A stretch of 64,000 bases of DNA from Anniella stebbinsi (GCA_029215795.1 JARDYH010000002.1:271010310-271074309), one strand, 5' to 3'; positions 23,296 to 35,064 are shown, counted from the stretch's first letter. Notes: a model not told the origin generated them from the letters alone. Made by a program: numbers and translations.

Positions 23296-24480
23296 AATAA
23301 CATATGAACACATGGGGAAAATGAAAAAAGAAAGTAACATTAGATGTTATTAGGACAATAATCATATTAATTCTAATACTAATACTACTAATAATAGTAT
23401 TTTCAAATATTCAAAGTGTTTCACATGCATTTTGAATCTCCACCAGCCCTTATAGACACACTTCTGTTCTCACTTTAGTGTGGACATCTGAGGCAGGGAA
23501 GCCTACACAGATATCCCTTGAGGGAGAGCATCAAAAATAGATTTATAAAATGATAAACTATGTGGATAAAAATATCTGGTCTCACATATAATACTAAAAC
23601 TGAAGTTGATTTGCAGTAGGTTTAGGGGCTAAGAAAAGGAAGTACTTCAGTTAAGGCACTTCTAAGTTATGGAATTCCCTGCCACAAGATGTAGTGCTTG
23701 CCACTAACTAAGGATCAAACCTGTCACTTTAAGATGTGTTCATCTATATACAGATGCAAATAAAAGGCAAAGAGATGGGGCTGATCAAGACCACAGGGGT
23801 GGGGGAGTGAGTTTACTCCTGCCATGATCCTGACAAAAATCCCCATCAAACCAGATGTTTTCATTGGGAATGTGATGGGGTGAGGGTGAGGGTTAAACTC
23901 CTCTCCCCTGCAGTTCAGACCCTGAGCCCCCCCCCCAACCATGCAGCTGGCATGTGTATTTGCTATTTGCCTCCTGCATAGCCGTTATTTGCATTTGTAG
24001 AAAGATAAAAGGATTCATGCAGCTTAAAATGATGCATTTAGCATCGTGTGTAGTTTGGCCCTTACTTAGATACATTTTCAAAAGGTTAGACAAATTCATG
24101 GAAGACAGACTTATCAAAAAACCATTACCCACGACAGATATAAATATCATACTTGTTCTTGACCCAGTTTCTCCTTAATGACATTATTGTGTGGGGAAAA
24201 TGGAAGTATGACTATTTTAGTGTTTTCCATGGTGAACAATTTCTTGTAGAATTCCCTGTTGGACCATCTCTACTAATGAATACAAGTGATAGCAGTGATG
24301 AATGCAGTGACAGAATGCTGATAAGGTGAGGCAATTTCGCACTTTAATAAGATAAGCTTCTAATGTCACCTTATTGTTACCATTGTTTTCAATGGCATTC
24401 TTAGGAGGAAATAAGAAATTGCTAAAGCATCCCATCTGTGGTAATGACTGAGTTAAAGGGAAGTGAGAGGCAAAAAGTGA

Positions 24481-24529
24481 AGAAGAAGAAGAAGAAGAAG
24501 AAGAAGAAGAAGAAGAAGAAGAAGAAGAA
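24481..24529 (+). repeat. (AGA)16 microsatellite
   Basis: About sixteen uninterrupted AGA units followed by a purine-rich stretch (GGGAAGGCAAAGAAAAGAAA). GAA/TTC tracts of this kind can form triplexes; the open frames over it are low-complexity artefacts. Confidence 0.95.
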
Positions 24530-25807
24530 AGGGAAGGCAAAGAAAAGAAAAGAAAAGCTGGTCTCAAGTATATCAGCTATTTCTAGAAGAGGAAAACACT
24601 TTATGAAAGGAAATCTTGTCATCGTCATCATCATCCAGTATTCCTCATGTGAAGAACAATATCAGGGAAACAATATGTCAGAAAAAATCATCCATACTGA
24701 TCGTCTTCCTGTAAAATCCAAGTTAACTTTTCATTCCAGTTTTACCTCAAGTTTTTATTTTCCATAAAGGGGGACCACGAGGTTGGAATAAGCCACGCAT
24801 CAATGAACTGCAAGGTGCCCTGTAAAATATGCACAATTCCTTCTCTACAAACCAACTTCTTCTTTTTTTAAAAAAAATTAGGAGATTAAAGAAAGAAGAA
24901 GGTATGTTCATGCTTAAAATGCTTCTGTTTTGTAAGTGGATGTGTACAGAAACATTTTGCCATTACTGACTTTCAGTCATTCCTGTTCAGATGGAAACCT
25001 GTTTGACAGCCTAAATATCAAGTTAAATCTGTATTCTAACCAAGAATTTACAAATAACTCTGACAGCGGGGCACTGAATTGTCTCTTTTGTATTACCCTT
25101 GAAACCATCCCGGCATCTTCAAACAGATGCCTTTTCCATCTACATAACTATTGACCATATATAATAGAGTTGCTGTTGCTCAGCAGAGTGTAAACAGCTT
25201 CTCCATTTCATTGCTGAAGGTATAGGGTAAGTTACACCCGTCTACATGATGTACGTGGGGTTGGCTCTCTTACTTATTCAGAGTCATAAGCTCTCAATGT
25301 TCAAACTCCTGGAGGCAGTAACTGAAGCCCAAGATTTTTGTAAAAGGATAACTTTGCATTTATTTTGTTGTACACCTTCATTTATATCTCAGAAAGTGCT
25401 TGTACTTTCTGCTTTTCAATGTTCCAAAGGGTTTTTTGGGGGGGGAAATAAACAATGAATTATACTGTACACTAGATTCTGCTCCTCATATCAAATAAGT
25501 AAGGCCATTCTAGACATTGTATGTGGCACAAATAACTTGCAAACTTTACATAGGGTTTCTTCACACAAACGCAATAAGGCACACTCGTGACTGGCCACTC
25601 ACGGAAGTTCGCAGTTTCTTTTGACAACATCATGAACCTCCTGCACATCTCCCGATCCTTCACCTAGTTATTCCGTTTTGAAAAAAACCCTTGGCTATTC
25701 CAATACTTCTGAAATATCTTGGGATTTCCTACTGTGTGCAGGGGAGGCTATGCAACAAAACACCGGCTAGAGGGCGCCGCACCATTCAATACTACGAGCC
25801 CCATAAC

Positions 25808-26008
25808 ATCACAACATCACAACAGTTAAAGTTGCAGGCACTGTACTAGAATGACCACATACAAAAGAAGGCAGGACCCCTGCAACTTTAACTGTTGTGA
25901 TGAAGAGGGAATTTCACCAGGAACTAATTGACACTGGCTGAAATTCCCTTTTCTCTACAACTGTTAAAGTTACATGAACCCTGTCCTCCTTTTCATATGG
26001 TCAGCCTA
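25808..26008. mobile_element. hAT foldback element, truncated
   Basis: The right half of the 320-bp family, ending in CTTTTCATATGGTCAGCCTA, with the central junction GTACTAGAATGACCACAT retained. The left end is missing. Confidence 0.78.
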
Positions 26009-26099
26009 CGTGGTTGCCCCTCTCCGCCCATATAATTCAGGTCATTACAATTGCAGAAGAGAAGCAGGAAGCAAAGTGCCAGTAAGTGAACATGTCTGC

Positions 26100-26227
26100 A
26101 GGTCTGACCCTCTGGATGTTTTGGCCTGCAACACTCATTAGCCCTAACCAGCAAAGCCAATGGTGAGGGATCCTGGGAGTTGTAGGCTCAAACATCTGGA
26201 AGGTCACAACTTCGCCACCCCTGTTGT
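26100..26227. mobile_element. Decayed hAT-type MITE
   Basis: The right end reads AACTTCGCCACCCCTG and the centre CCCTAACCAGCAAAGCCAATGG followed by GGGAGTTGTAGG, as in the element at 52466. It lies between the perfect 24-bp inverted repeat described under findings. Confidence 0.65.
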
Positions 26228-27140
26228 AGGCTCTATAAAGAGGTTCACATGAATATGCAGAGGGTCAGACCTGCAGACATGATCATGCTCCCTCCCCTTC
26301 TCTCCAAATGTTTAGTCTATCCTATTCATTATCTGAAGTGGGTTGCTGTTTCTCTCTAGACTGTATTCCAATTGCAAAGTCCCCAAGGCCGGTCCTACCA
26401 TTGGGCTGAGTGAAGTAACTGCCTCAGGTAGCAGATGCTGGGTGGGGTGAGGGTGAGGGTAACAGCAGCTGAGCTAAAAAATACTGTAGAACAGGATCCA
26501 AAACATAATTTCATCTTTTTGAATTAGGTTGAGGAAGATTTCTCAAAAGCCTATCCAGACAACAGGCTAATGATTTACATTACCGAATAGGAAGGATTAG
26601 CATTCAACTGATACGACTAAAACACTCAAGAACAAAAGAAGAACCCAAATGGACAGAGCAAAAGCCCAACTAACCCAGCATTCTTTTCCCACAGTGGCCA
26701 GCTAGATGCCTGTGGAAAGCCCACAAGCAAGACATGAGCGCTATAATATGCTCCTGCTCCTGCTCCCCAGAAACTGGGGTAAATAGACATACTGCCTCTG
26801 ATATTGGAGATAATGAGCTCCATCACACCAGCGATTTCATGCACTCTTGCAATGCCTGGGGTGCGGTTTTGCAACACGGTACTCCCATGACGCCATGCCT
26901 GTCCCGCAGACACCCCGCCTCTTCCCCAGCCTTTTCCGTCTTTTTCTAGAATGGGGAAAGTCTGGATTCTTTTCCCCAAGCGCATTTAATGCACCCTGAA
27001 GCTTCTGTGTAGTGTTGTCCTTTTGCTTTCCCCTTTGTTGGGAGCGTTTGCTGTGAAGGGAGAGCTTGCTGACAAAAGGGGAGGGCAGAGTGGTTCTCCT
27101 CCTCCACGCCTGTCAAACGAAGGGGCTGAGCCAGTTGCTT

Positions 27141-27990
27141 AAGGAGGGCTTTCGCCGTGCCAAGTTTGAATCAGATCGGTTCATCCCTTGAGTTTTAGGA
27201 ATTTTTAAAATGGAAATTAACCAAAATACTTACATCTGTGTAACCATTAAAGATAAAGAGATGAACTTGGCACGATGATAGGTCTTAAGTAGGGCTTTAG
27301 GCATGCCAAGTTTGAATCAGATTGGTTAGTCCCTTGATTTTTTAGGAATATTTAATTTTTTTCCTCTTGAGCCATTGTCCTGATAGTCCACCAATGCGAA
27401 ATTCCACCTGTTTGCATCTGTGGTAATAGGCAGCTGTGCACCTCCAGTTCATAAAATAGAACACCTATGGAACTGACTTTTAATAGTGTGGTCACTAAGA
27501 AACTTTTTTTAAAAAGTCTAAAACAGCAAACTGGAAAGAAGTGCTCTGCAACCCTATGCTTACTTCTGAGGTCTTACTTCTGTTTACTCAGAAGTAAGTC
27601 TCTCTCTGTTCAATGGGGTTTACTCAAAAGTAAGCATGCATCGGATTTTATTATGACTTGGATGTAAATGCAGTTGAATCAATAGGATTTACTCTTAAGT
27701 TAGGGAACAGCAGAACTCTATTTTATGAACTGGAAATGCACAGCTTCGCATGATCAAAGTAAAGGAAAATCGATCCTTCACAAACGCAAACAGGTGGAAA
27801 TTCGCACTGGTGGACTATCAGGAAAAGGGTTTAAGGGGGGAATTAAAAAAAATCCTTAAAAAATCAAGGGATGAACCAATCTGATTCAAACATGGCATGC
27901 CAAAAGCTCTACTTAAGAGCTCTCAAGGTCCCGAGTTTCATCTCTTTATCTTTAAAAATTACACAGATGTAACCATTTTGGTTAATTCCC
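27141..27990. repeat. Large foldback repeat with nested palindrome
   Basis: The left arm (about 27209-27460) is repeated in reverse at about 27712-27990. Examples are ACTTACATCTGTGTAACC against GATGTAACCATTTTGGTTAA, and ACCTGTTTGCATCTGTG against CGCAAACAGGTGG. The left arm also carries a direct duplication of its TGCCAAGTTTGAATCAGAT segment (about 27156 and 27303). The centre contains a copy of the TCAGAAGTAAG palindromic repeat at 27548-27650. Confidence 0.78.
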
Positions 27991-28269
27991 ATAGGAGATC
28001 CAATGAGGGAGGGGGGAAGGCTGCCACGTCAATCACAATATCCATCAACAAGAAGAATCAATGAACTGGAGGGGGAAGAAGAAGGGAAGGGAAGGGAAGG
28101 GGAGGGGTGGGGTGGCTACAATAGCAACGGGAGAACGAACAAGTGAAAAGAGAGTTCACCAGTATAACTACGATTGTGAAAAGGAGGAGCGCTTGCAACG
28201 CTTATGAAACGGAGGTAAACAAATGCAGAGGCAAACCAGGGGGGAAAATAGGTGTGATGGAGCCCATTA

Positions 28270-28480
28270 TTCTCCATGCATTTTTAAAATACCCCTTTAA
28301 AGCCATCCAAATTGGTGGTCATCACTACCTTCTGTGATTGTGAATTCCATAGTTTAACTATATGCTGTGTGAAGGCACATTTCCTTTTGACTGTTCTGAA
28401 ACTCCCAGCATTCAATTTCATTGGATGATCACTGGTTCCAGTATTATGAGAGAGGGAGAAAAATTGATCATGAGCATTTA
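28270..28480 (-). mobile_element. CR1-like LINE fragment, left piece
   Basis: The plus strand reads GTGAATTCCATAGTTTAACT, then CATTGGATGATCACTGG and AGTATTATGAGAGAGGGAGA, a familiar 3' UTR-proximal segment of reptile CR1-like LINEs in reverse. The continuation (ACTCTATCATGTCTCCCCTT) appears only at 29236-29325, so about 750 bp has been inserted between. Confidence 0.65.
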
Positions 28481-28689
28481 AATAACTCAGAACGAATATT
28501 GATTTCATTTTATTAATAGATACTTGTAACAGTTCTCCTGTAAGGTAGAACCAGTAATGTACTAGCTAAATGAGAAGAAGCTGCCTTCTTGTATAGTTGT
28601 GTCAAACTTTCACCATAATGAACTTTTTTCTATTAGCAACTATATGCATTCTGTTTTGTTTTAGTTTATCTTGACCTCCATCATTCTTA

Positions 28690-28963
28690 TGTGGCACCTT
28701 TCTTTATCTTGATCTAGAGACAAGACACATCATCCCTGTGTGATACCCTGTATTATTGTAAACTTTCCCTTAGTACAAAAGTTATGCTGTACAAGGTTCT
28801 GATTATGCTGATTCTGATGTTTCCAGTTCCCTATATAAGAGTGATACCCTGTATACTAAAGTCAGTCAGAACCCATGTTCTGGCTCCGACGGCTGTCCGT
28901 ATCAAATAAAGCTTTGCTGAAGGGATTGAGTGCTGTATATTTTATGTCAGTGACTGGTTTCCA
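28690..28963 (+). mobile_element. Probable compact solo LTR
   Basis: The segment starts TGTGG and ends CCA. It contains a TATA box (TATATAA, 28832-28838) and, about 70 bp downstream, a polyadenylation signal (AATAAA, 28905-28910) in the order expected of U3-R-U5. The possible target duplication is imperfect: TCTTA before and TCTAA after. It lies inside the gap of the CR1-like element. No retroviral genes flank it. Borders are inferred; the promoter and poly(A) arrangement is seen directly. Confidence 0.5.
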
Positions 28964-29235
28964 TCTAATTCGAGCTATTGTTTGGTAAGAAATGAGTCCT
29001 CATTAGAATTAATTACAGTTAAGCAATTTCCTAATTAACTAAATTACTAGGCCCATATTTATGAAGTCAATGAACTTCTGAGAGCCGTCTAAAATAAGAA
29101 GCTTCTATCATTGAGGTCTCTTTGTCATAAAAGAGACTCTCAAGATTCCCACAGACACTTAATAGTTCCTTTATCATAAAGAGAACTTTTAAATAGCTGC
29201 AATACTATTTCCCACACACCTAACCACTTTCCCCA

Positions 29236-29325
29236 CACTGCCCATACTTTTATAAAACTCTATCATGTCTCCCCTTGCTCATCTTTTTTCTTAACCTATA
29301 AATCCCCTAATGTTATAACCTTTCC
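29236..29325 (-). mobile_element. CR1-like LINE fragment, right piece
   Basis: It continues the fragment at 28270-28480, with ACTCTATCATGTCTCCCCTT followed by an eroded CTTTTTTCTTAACC and AAATCCCCT. Homology ends near 29325. Confidence 0.6.
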
Positions 29326-30179
29326 ACACAATAGAGATGCTATGCTGTGCATAGTGGAGATGCTATTGCAGGATTGTATCGTAGTCATCGCTAACGGGGC
29401 ACATGACATTCACCTGCTCCCGCGGTGATCTCGGATCCACCTCTCGGTTTTCCCGGAATATCCCTGACTGCTTTTCTTGCATTTTTGGAGGCTCCCTCAC
29501 TTCCATTCCGAAGAACGTTTGTAGTGTGCTCCCACCTTTGCGAGGTCGTTGCTGTTCACCGTGAGTCCCGGGCTAAGTGAACAGTCAGTCAGCTGTGAGG
29601 GGTCGTGTGTATGGGTATCAGAGGTGTGCAGGAGTGGACCTTTCTGCCTTTTTTGCTGCTGTTTTGGATGGGTAGCAGCGTGTTTTACAGCCGTGTCTTC
29701 AATATGCAAACATATCTCTGCACAGGAGCACATATTTGATAGAGTTCCTATCCCCCCCCCCCATGTGTTGCTGCAGGTCTGCGCTTGTGCACAACAAGTG
29801 CAGACATAAAAGTCATCACAAGACATAAAAGTTATCACAAGTCATAAAAAAAAAATTCTGCCCCATAGCCATCTGCCTGGCCCTGCCCACTTCTACCGAT
29901 CCACATGCGGAAGCGCCGTAATGGGGCACAGGTGCTCCCACAATGGCACTCCTGTAGTTGCGGTAAAGATCAGTCGCGTGTGCCCTATGAGTGCCGATCG
30001 CAGAAGCAGGGAACATTCAGAAGCATCCATCTTCCGTAGTGAAAGGGCTGCAGGTGTAGATTAGCCCTAAGATGCAGTATGCACTCTGCCTCATGAATAC
30101 TGGCTAAGAGGATTGATGTCTGGAAAAGGAGAGAGAAAATGATTTTTTCTTGTTACCACGATCTTAGGATCTAGGGATG

Positions 30180-30398
30180 AATGGTAGCTCGGTGCCTATG
30201 CATATGTTTTATATGCAGAAGTTCCTGGATTCAATTCCTGATACCTCCAGTTTAAAGGGTCAGGTAACAGGCAATGTAAAAAATATATATCTCTACATGG
30301 GTTCCTGGAAGGCTGCTGCCGTCAGACAGATTGGACAATGCAAAATACTGGATGAGATGCACAGGGAGTCTGACCTGGTATAAGGGAGATTCTTATGA
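30180..30398 (+). repeat. tRNA-derived SINE
   Basis: ATGGTAGCTCGGTGCC in the A-box position, TTCCTGGATTCAATTCC in the B-box position, and a tail with TCTGACCTGGTATAAGGGAG. It is a full-length but diverged copy. Confidence 0.72.
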
Positions 30399-31532
30399 AT
30401 GCTTTCCCGGACAATATATCCCCTGGCTCCAAATGCATGGAAATCACCCCTGCAAAATAAGCTGCCAAGTTTAGAGAAAGTCATTAAACCTGGTCATCCA
30501 ACAGCAGCTGAGGTAAAAGCCACAGAGAGGGGTTTATGATTCTTAATGGCATGTTGCAGAGTAATGGGCTTCAGTATATAAAGGTTATCCAAATGCAAAA
30601 AAGGAAACCATTTTCGCCTCTATAATACCAGTGCCTCTAGTTACTCATTGTAATGGGACCTGTATAGATAAGGCTCGATGATAGACAATAAAGGGCCATC
30701 CATCATTCCTGTGAAGGGTCTTATTTCCTTTGAGAGGGAAGCTCTTGACAAGCAGGGTGATGCATGGGAGTGTGCAAAGGTGATATAGGTTTAGTTGTAA
30801 AGAAGGAGGAGGAGGAAGAATCACCGGATCCAGTGCTACGGGGCTTTCGCTTTGCACCCAGTTCTTTTTGGAGCTGCAGGCAGCTGAGCTCAGCTCTTAT
30901 TGCCACAGCCCCTGCTCCACACCCAAAATGCTGGGAATTATGGAAGTTTTCATTCAAGACGTTAGGAGGGCACCAGGTTGGGGAAAACTGGTGTAAGAGA
31001 ACAAGGAACAACAGCTGCAATCCTGAAGTCATTTTCTCTATTTACATTGCCGATCCTACTGTAGTGTATCTTGCAGCTGACAGTAACCATATAGACCTTT
31101 TAGCTTTAATCAGAGTAAAATGAAGCAAGGCGCTCCTTGTTTTTATTTATTTAGTATCCCAGCTTCCTTACATCAAAGAACACAAGGCAGTGTGTTAGTG
31201 TTCCTTGACAGTCTCCCACCCTGGCACCCGCCATGCCCAAACCCCCCAAGCTTCAGCAACATGGCTGTATAATGTGCCTTCTTTGATATTTCCACAATAT
31301 AAAATTGTGCTTGGGTTATAAGAGCCTGGATCCCTAATGCAGGTCCCGTAAACTCAGGATAGGTGCTTACTATCTGGGTTACACATGCTTTCTGCTTGCA
31401 GCGCTAGTTACTTCCTTTCCACCTGATACCTATTCGCCTGGATAGATATCTTTTATATCCACTTAGGGGGCAATCCTGTGCAAAATGAGCCAAAGCAGTA
31501 GAGGGGAAAGGAAGATCGAGGCTAGAGGCTAA

Positions 31533-31876
31533 GGTCCCCTCTACAAGAATTCGGTTTGATGCCTGGTTGTCTGATTATGTGCATCTTCTCGCAATTGCTT
31601 TTACGCCTAATCCCTATACACGGGAGGCGGTGAAGCGCATTACCAGTTGTATGAAACGCGCTTTAAAGTGTTTAAATGCGGAGAATCGCTTGTTTACATG
31701 GTCATAAGGCGCTTCAACTCCCGCGGTAAATTGAAACTCGCTATTTAACGCACATTCGATAATGCACATGATCAGACAGAAAAAGCGCCTCGACCCCCGA
31801 TTTGCGCTCCACTCTTGTAGAGGTAAATTTTTTAATGTGCCTTGAAAGAGCTTTAAATCGCTCTTGTAGAGGCACC
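31533..31876 (-). mobile_element. TIR element, CCTCTACAAG ends (344 bp)
   Basis: The ends are GGTCCCCTCTACAAG at the left and CTTGTAGAGGCACC at the right. The interior is unusually rich in CG-containing words such as GAAGCGC and GGCGC. On the right an inner copy of the end motif, CTCTTGTAGAGGTAAA, is repeated about 50 bp in. A second copy in opposite orientation sits at 58753-59055. No clear target duplication flanks this copy. There is no transposase, so it is non-autonomous; I do not recognise the family. Confidence 0.82.
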
Positions 31877-34437
31877 CCACGAGAGGGGAGAAACATCAAG
31901 GTAAAGAGGTGGTGGTTGGGGGGGGAGTAATAGTGAGGCTAGAGGCTGGGAGTGGACAGAAACAGCAAGGTTAGAGGCTAGGAAAGGAGAGAAAGAAGAA
32001 AGATAGAGATGAGGGAAAGGAGAGAAATAGTGAGGAAAGCAGCTGGGGAGAGAAAGTGTAATCAGACGAATGTTTTATAGCAAGCTTGTTACTGGCCACT
32101 CATAGATGTTTGGGGGTCCCTTTGAGGATGATGTGCATCTCCTGTGCCTTCTGCTCTTTTTTCTGTCCAAAAAGAAGACCTGGGAAATCCGGTGTTGTTG
32201 TTGTTTTTACTATAACTATACCTGCTGCCATTTCCTGCTGTGTGCAGGAGAAGCAACGTGATAAAAACGCCCACTGAATGGGCCACGTGGTCATTGCTGC
32301 TTCCTCTTTCTTCCTCATGTGAAGAAAGAGGAAACTGTTGGTCCTTATTATGGGACAGTAGCAGGAGACAAAACAATGGTAGGGAAATGTGATTTCCCCC
32401 CACTGTCTGATGAGGCTGTAGTCAGGCTAGAGGCTGGGAGAAGAGAGACAGAGAGAGAAGAAAGGGGAAAAGGTCTGTGTGGATGGAAGACTATTGGGCG
32501 GGGTGCTAAGCAACTCTTTCCATTTCCCCCTTCCTCCCAGCTTCTAGCCTTGCTATTCCCCCCTTCCCCCACACCCCTCATTACTAGCCAGGCCCCAACA
32601 ATACAGTAGCCATTATATGACTAGCCACATCCCACATGGGAGCCATTTTGTAGTGGTGCCCATTGCAGTTTTTCAAATTACCAAATGTGCCCACGGATCC
32701 AAAAAGGTTGGGGATCCCATCTTACACTTTCCTTTCCATAACATTTCTGCCCAAGAGGCAGCCAGGTTGCCTCCCTTGACTTTGTGGGCTCTTCATGTCT
32801 CCGTCCCACTACCTCAGCCACCCCTTCCCTGGGCTAGCTAGCACTCTGACCAGCCCAGTGATCGAGATTGCATGGAAACACAATGTTGAGACGTACGTGG
32901 AGTGGGGTGGGGCGAAAGGGGGGCAACACTGGAGCGACAGACAAGTTTACATCTTACGCCATCTTACACCTACTCCTGTCTCCACTTCTGTTTCTTGGCG
33001 TTATCCTCCATCTTTCTCAGTCAGCTAGCTGTGTTTAATCAACACTCCTAAATTGCCTTTTCACACATAAAGGAGACTTTAGGGAGCATTGTTTTTAAAA
33101 CGGCAATATCGACAGGGCGCCAGATGAAGAAAAAGGCTGGTATTTGTTTATAAACCCAGACTGGAATCCTGCTGGGATGAGATACCAGGGGAGGAAACAA
33201 GCTACAGAACTCTGTTTGTGGGACGCTGATTTATGGTCTGCTATATTGAGTGTTGCGCAAATAGTGCTGGCATTTTGAGTTTGGCTGTCCAGCATTTCAG
33301 AAGTACAATACATTAGACGGATCCACAGCCATCCTGGGGGCTGTCTAAATGCATGGAAATCCCGGGGTGGGTGCATGGTGGATCTGTGTTGATTATATAA
33401 CACATCAGCTATTGCACACCCATCCCGGGGCTTTCTGGTGAAGCTGCGGAGGAAAACAATTGGTGACTTACCCCAACTTTTTTCTTCAGAGTGAGGCAAG
33501 TACAATGTATCCGTATTCTAGCCTCACTCTGGAGTTGCGGTGGAGATGTGGCTAGGCGGACGGCAGAGGGCAGGTCAGCGAGCCTAATGGCCACTGGAAA
33601 GCCTGCACTACCTCCCTTCATCTGTATTACCCGTCACCATCCCGCACCAATGATACCACTGGGTTTGGGGGCAGAGCAGTGCCAACTCGGCACCATGGAT
33701 GGTTTTCAGTGTGAAGGTGTGAGGGGAGCAGAGGTTGTTCTCTGAGGGAGGGAGGGCTATGCTAGAGCCATGCCAAGTTGAAAGGTGTCAGTATAATTGT
33801 GGCAGCAAAAGCCATCCTTTATGCTGCCACAGCTAAAACAGATGTATAGGGTTGGACCACTCAGCTTTCCTTCATTAAAAGGCTGATGTGTAGATTTTAA
33901 AATGAGTGGGGAAGATGGGCCATTCTAGACTGCCATTAATTATCTTATGGAGGGGGGTTAATATGTACTACTTCACTTCAGAATGTAAAAACCCTGCTGA
34001 ATTTGGGGGCCTTCTGCTTCTACTGCTGAGTGGAGCCCTGGACTTGAAGTCTTGCTCTGACGGCACCACTTTTCAAAATAATTTTTAAAAATGTGACTAT
34101 AAAAAATGTAGCCTATTCCAGTCAATATGGACTTCTAACACAAGATCTTCCTGCTATCTTCAAGGTGGTGATTCATGTATTCCTCCTTATCTTACCTGAA
34201 TATGTCATAGACCTTGGCAAGAGAGGGTATCCCATTGGACCGGGTAGTAGCTATAGGTTTTGTTTTATACTAGTGTTTTTAGAATGTTTGCTGCTATTGC
34301 TGTTTTTATCACCGCGTCAGGTTTTTTAAAAATTATGTGAGTTTTACTGATGTATGCCACTGTAGGAGGGTTCATGCCCATGAAAGGCGGCCAAGAAATA
34401 TTATCTCTACCTATAAAGCAGAAAGTATGTGTGCATC

Positions 34438-35064
34438 TGTCATGAGGCAGTCTGAAGAATCTTCCTCTGAGGAGGAAGAAGGGGCAGAAACTGCAGCTTT
34501 ACCCATTCCCCAGGACTTACCGGAGGAGGAGGAACAGCAGGGAGGTTCCTCAGAAGAGCCCCAGGAAAGCCACCCTCTCCCACCCCCTGTTTCTAATGAG
34601 GAAGACTCGGGGCCTGAAGGGGTTTGTCCAGTAACTCCCCATCAAAGGCGGCAGCTCAAACAGGCAGAGCAAGCTAAGCCCACAAGGTGAAGCATGAGAC
34701 TGAGAAAACAGAGCACAGCTGACGCAAGCCTTAAGTAAGATAATGAAGAAATTGCATGCAGCTGTGAACAGGCTCAAACAAAGTATATAAGGGGGAGGAG
34801 GCAGAAGCTAAGATTCATTGAGAACAACTGACGTATTCGGCTCTTGACATCCTACGTGATCTCGGATCAGAATCTGTGGACTGAACACCCGGCTGACAGT
34901 TGCTTTGGACCCTGGATTCAGGAAACCTGGTTTGACCTTCGGCTTCGACAACTGGACTGACGGAACTACTGGCGTGACCCTGGCGATTGGTAATTGGATT
35001 TTCCCAGACATTCTTAGTTAAGGGAGTTGGCAGGCTTCCTAGATCAAGCGTAGTAAATACGACA
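34438..35064 (+). mobile_element. Solo LTR with 5-bp target duplication
   Basis: A 627-bp segment opens TGTCATGAGG and closes AATACGACA, giving the TG...CA ends of an LTR. It is flanked by identical GCATC at 34433-34437 and 35065-35069, a 5-bp target duplication. A TATA box (TATATAA) lies at 34784-34790. No second LTR or internal gag-pol sequence is next to it, so it is a solo LTR left by recombination. A 5-bp duplication fits Gypsy-like or some endogenous retroviral families; the family is not determined. The promoter-proximal half contains an acidic Ser/Glu/Pro-rich open frame ending near 34690, noted under findings. Confidence 0.88.

Larger units (their letters stand above)
14331..26670. 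other. Gene-free DNAJB12-MICU1 spacer, left part
   Basis: No conserved exon was recognised on either strand. The longest open frames are about 60-110 codons and have no features of known proteins. Apart from the repeats listed individually, there are AT-rich stretches (18,840-19,020) and old LINE tails at about 15280-15350 and 17865-17940. Several intervals, such as 14,400-15,200, 19,000-20,200 and 24,780-25,560, show nothing I can name. Confidence 0.6.

Noticed and set aside
24217..24767. Open frames with long Ser, Phe or Lys runs
   Set aside because: They are translations of the GAA/TTC microsatellite in different frames.
29497..29838. 113-codon minus-strand open frame
   Set aside because: Composition is Cys/Thr/His-rich from low-complexity DNA with no known family; probably chance.
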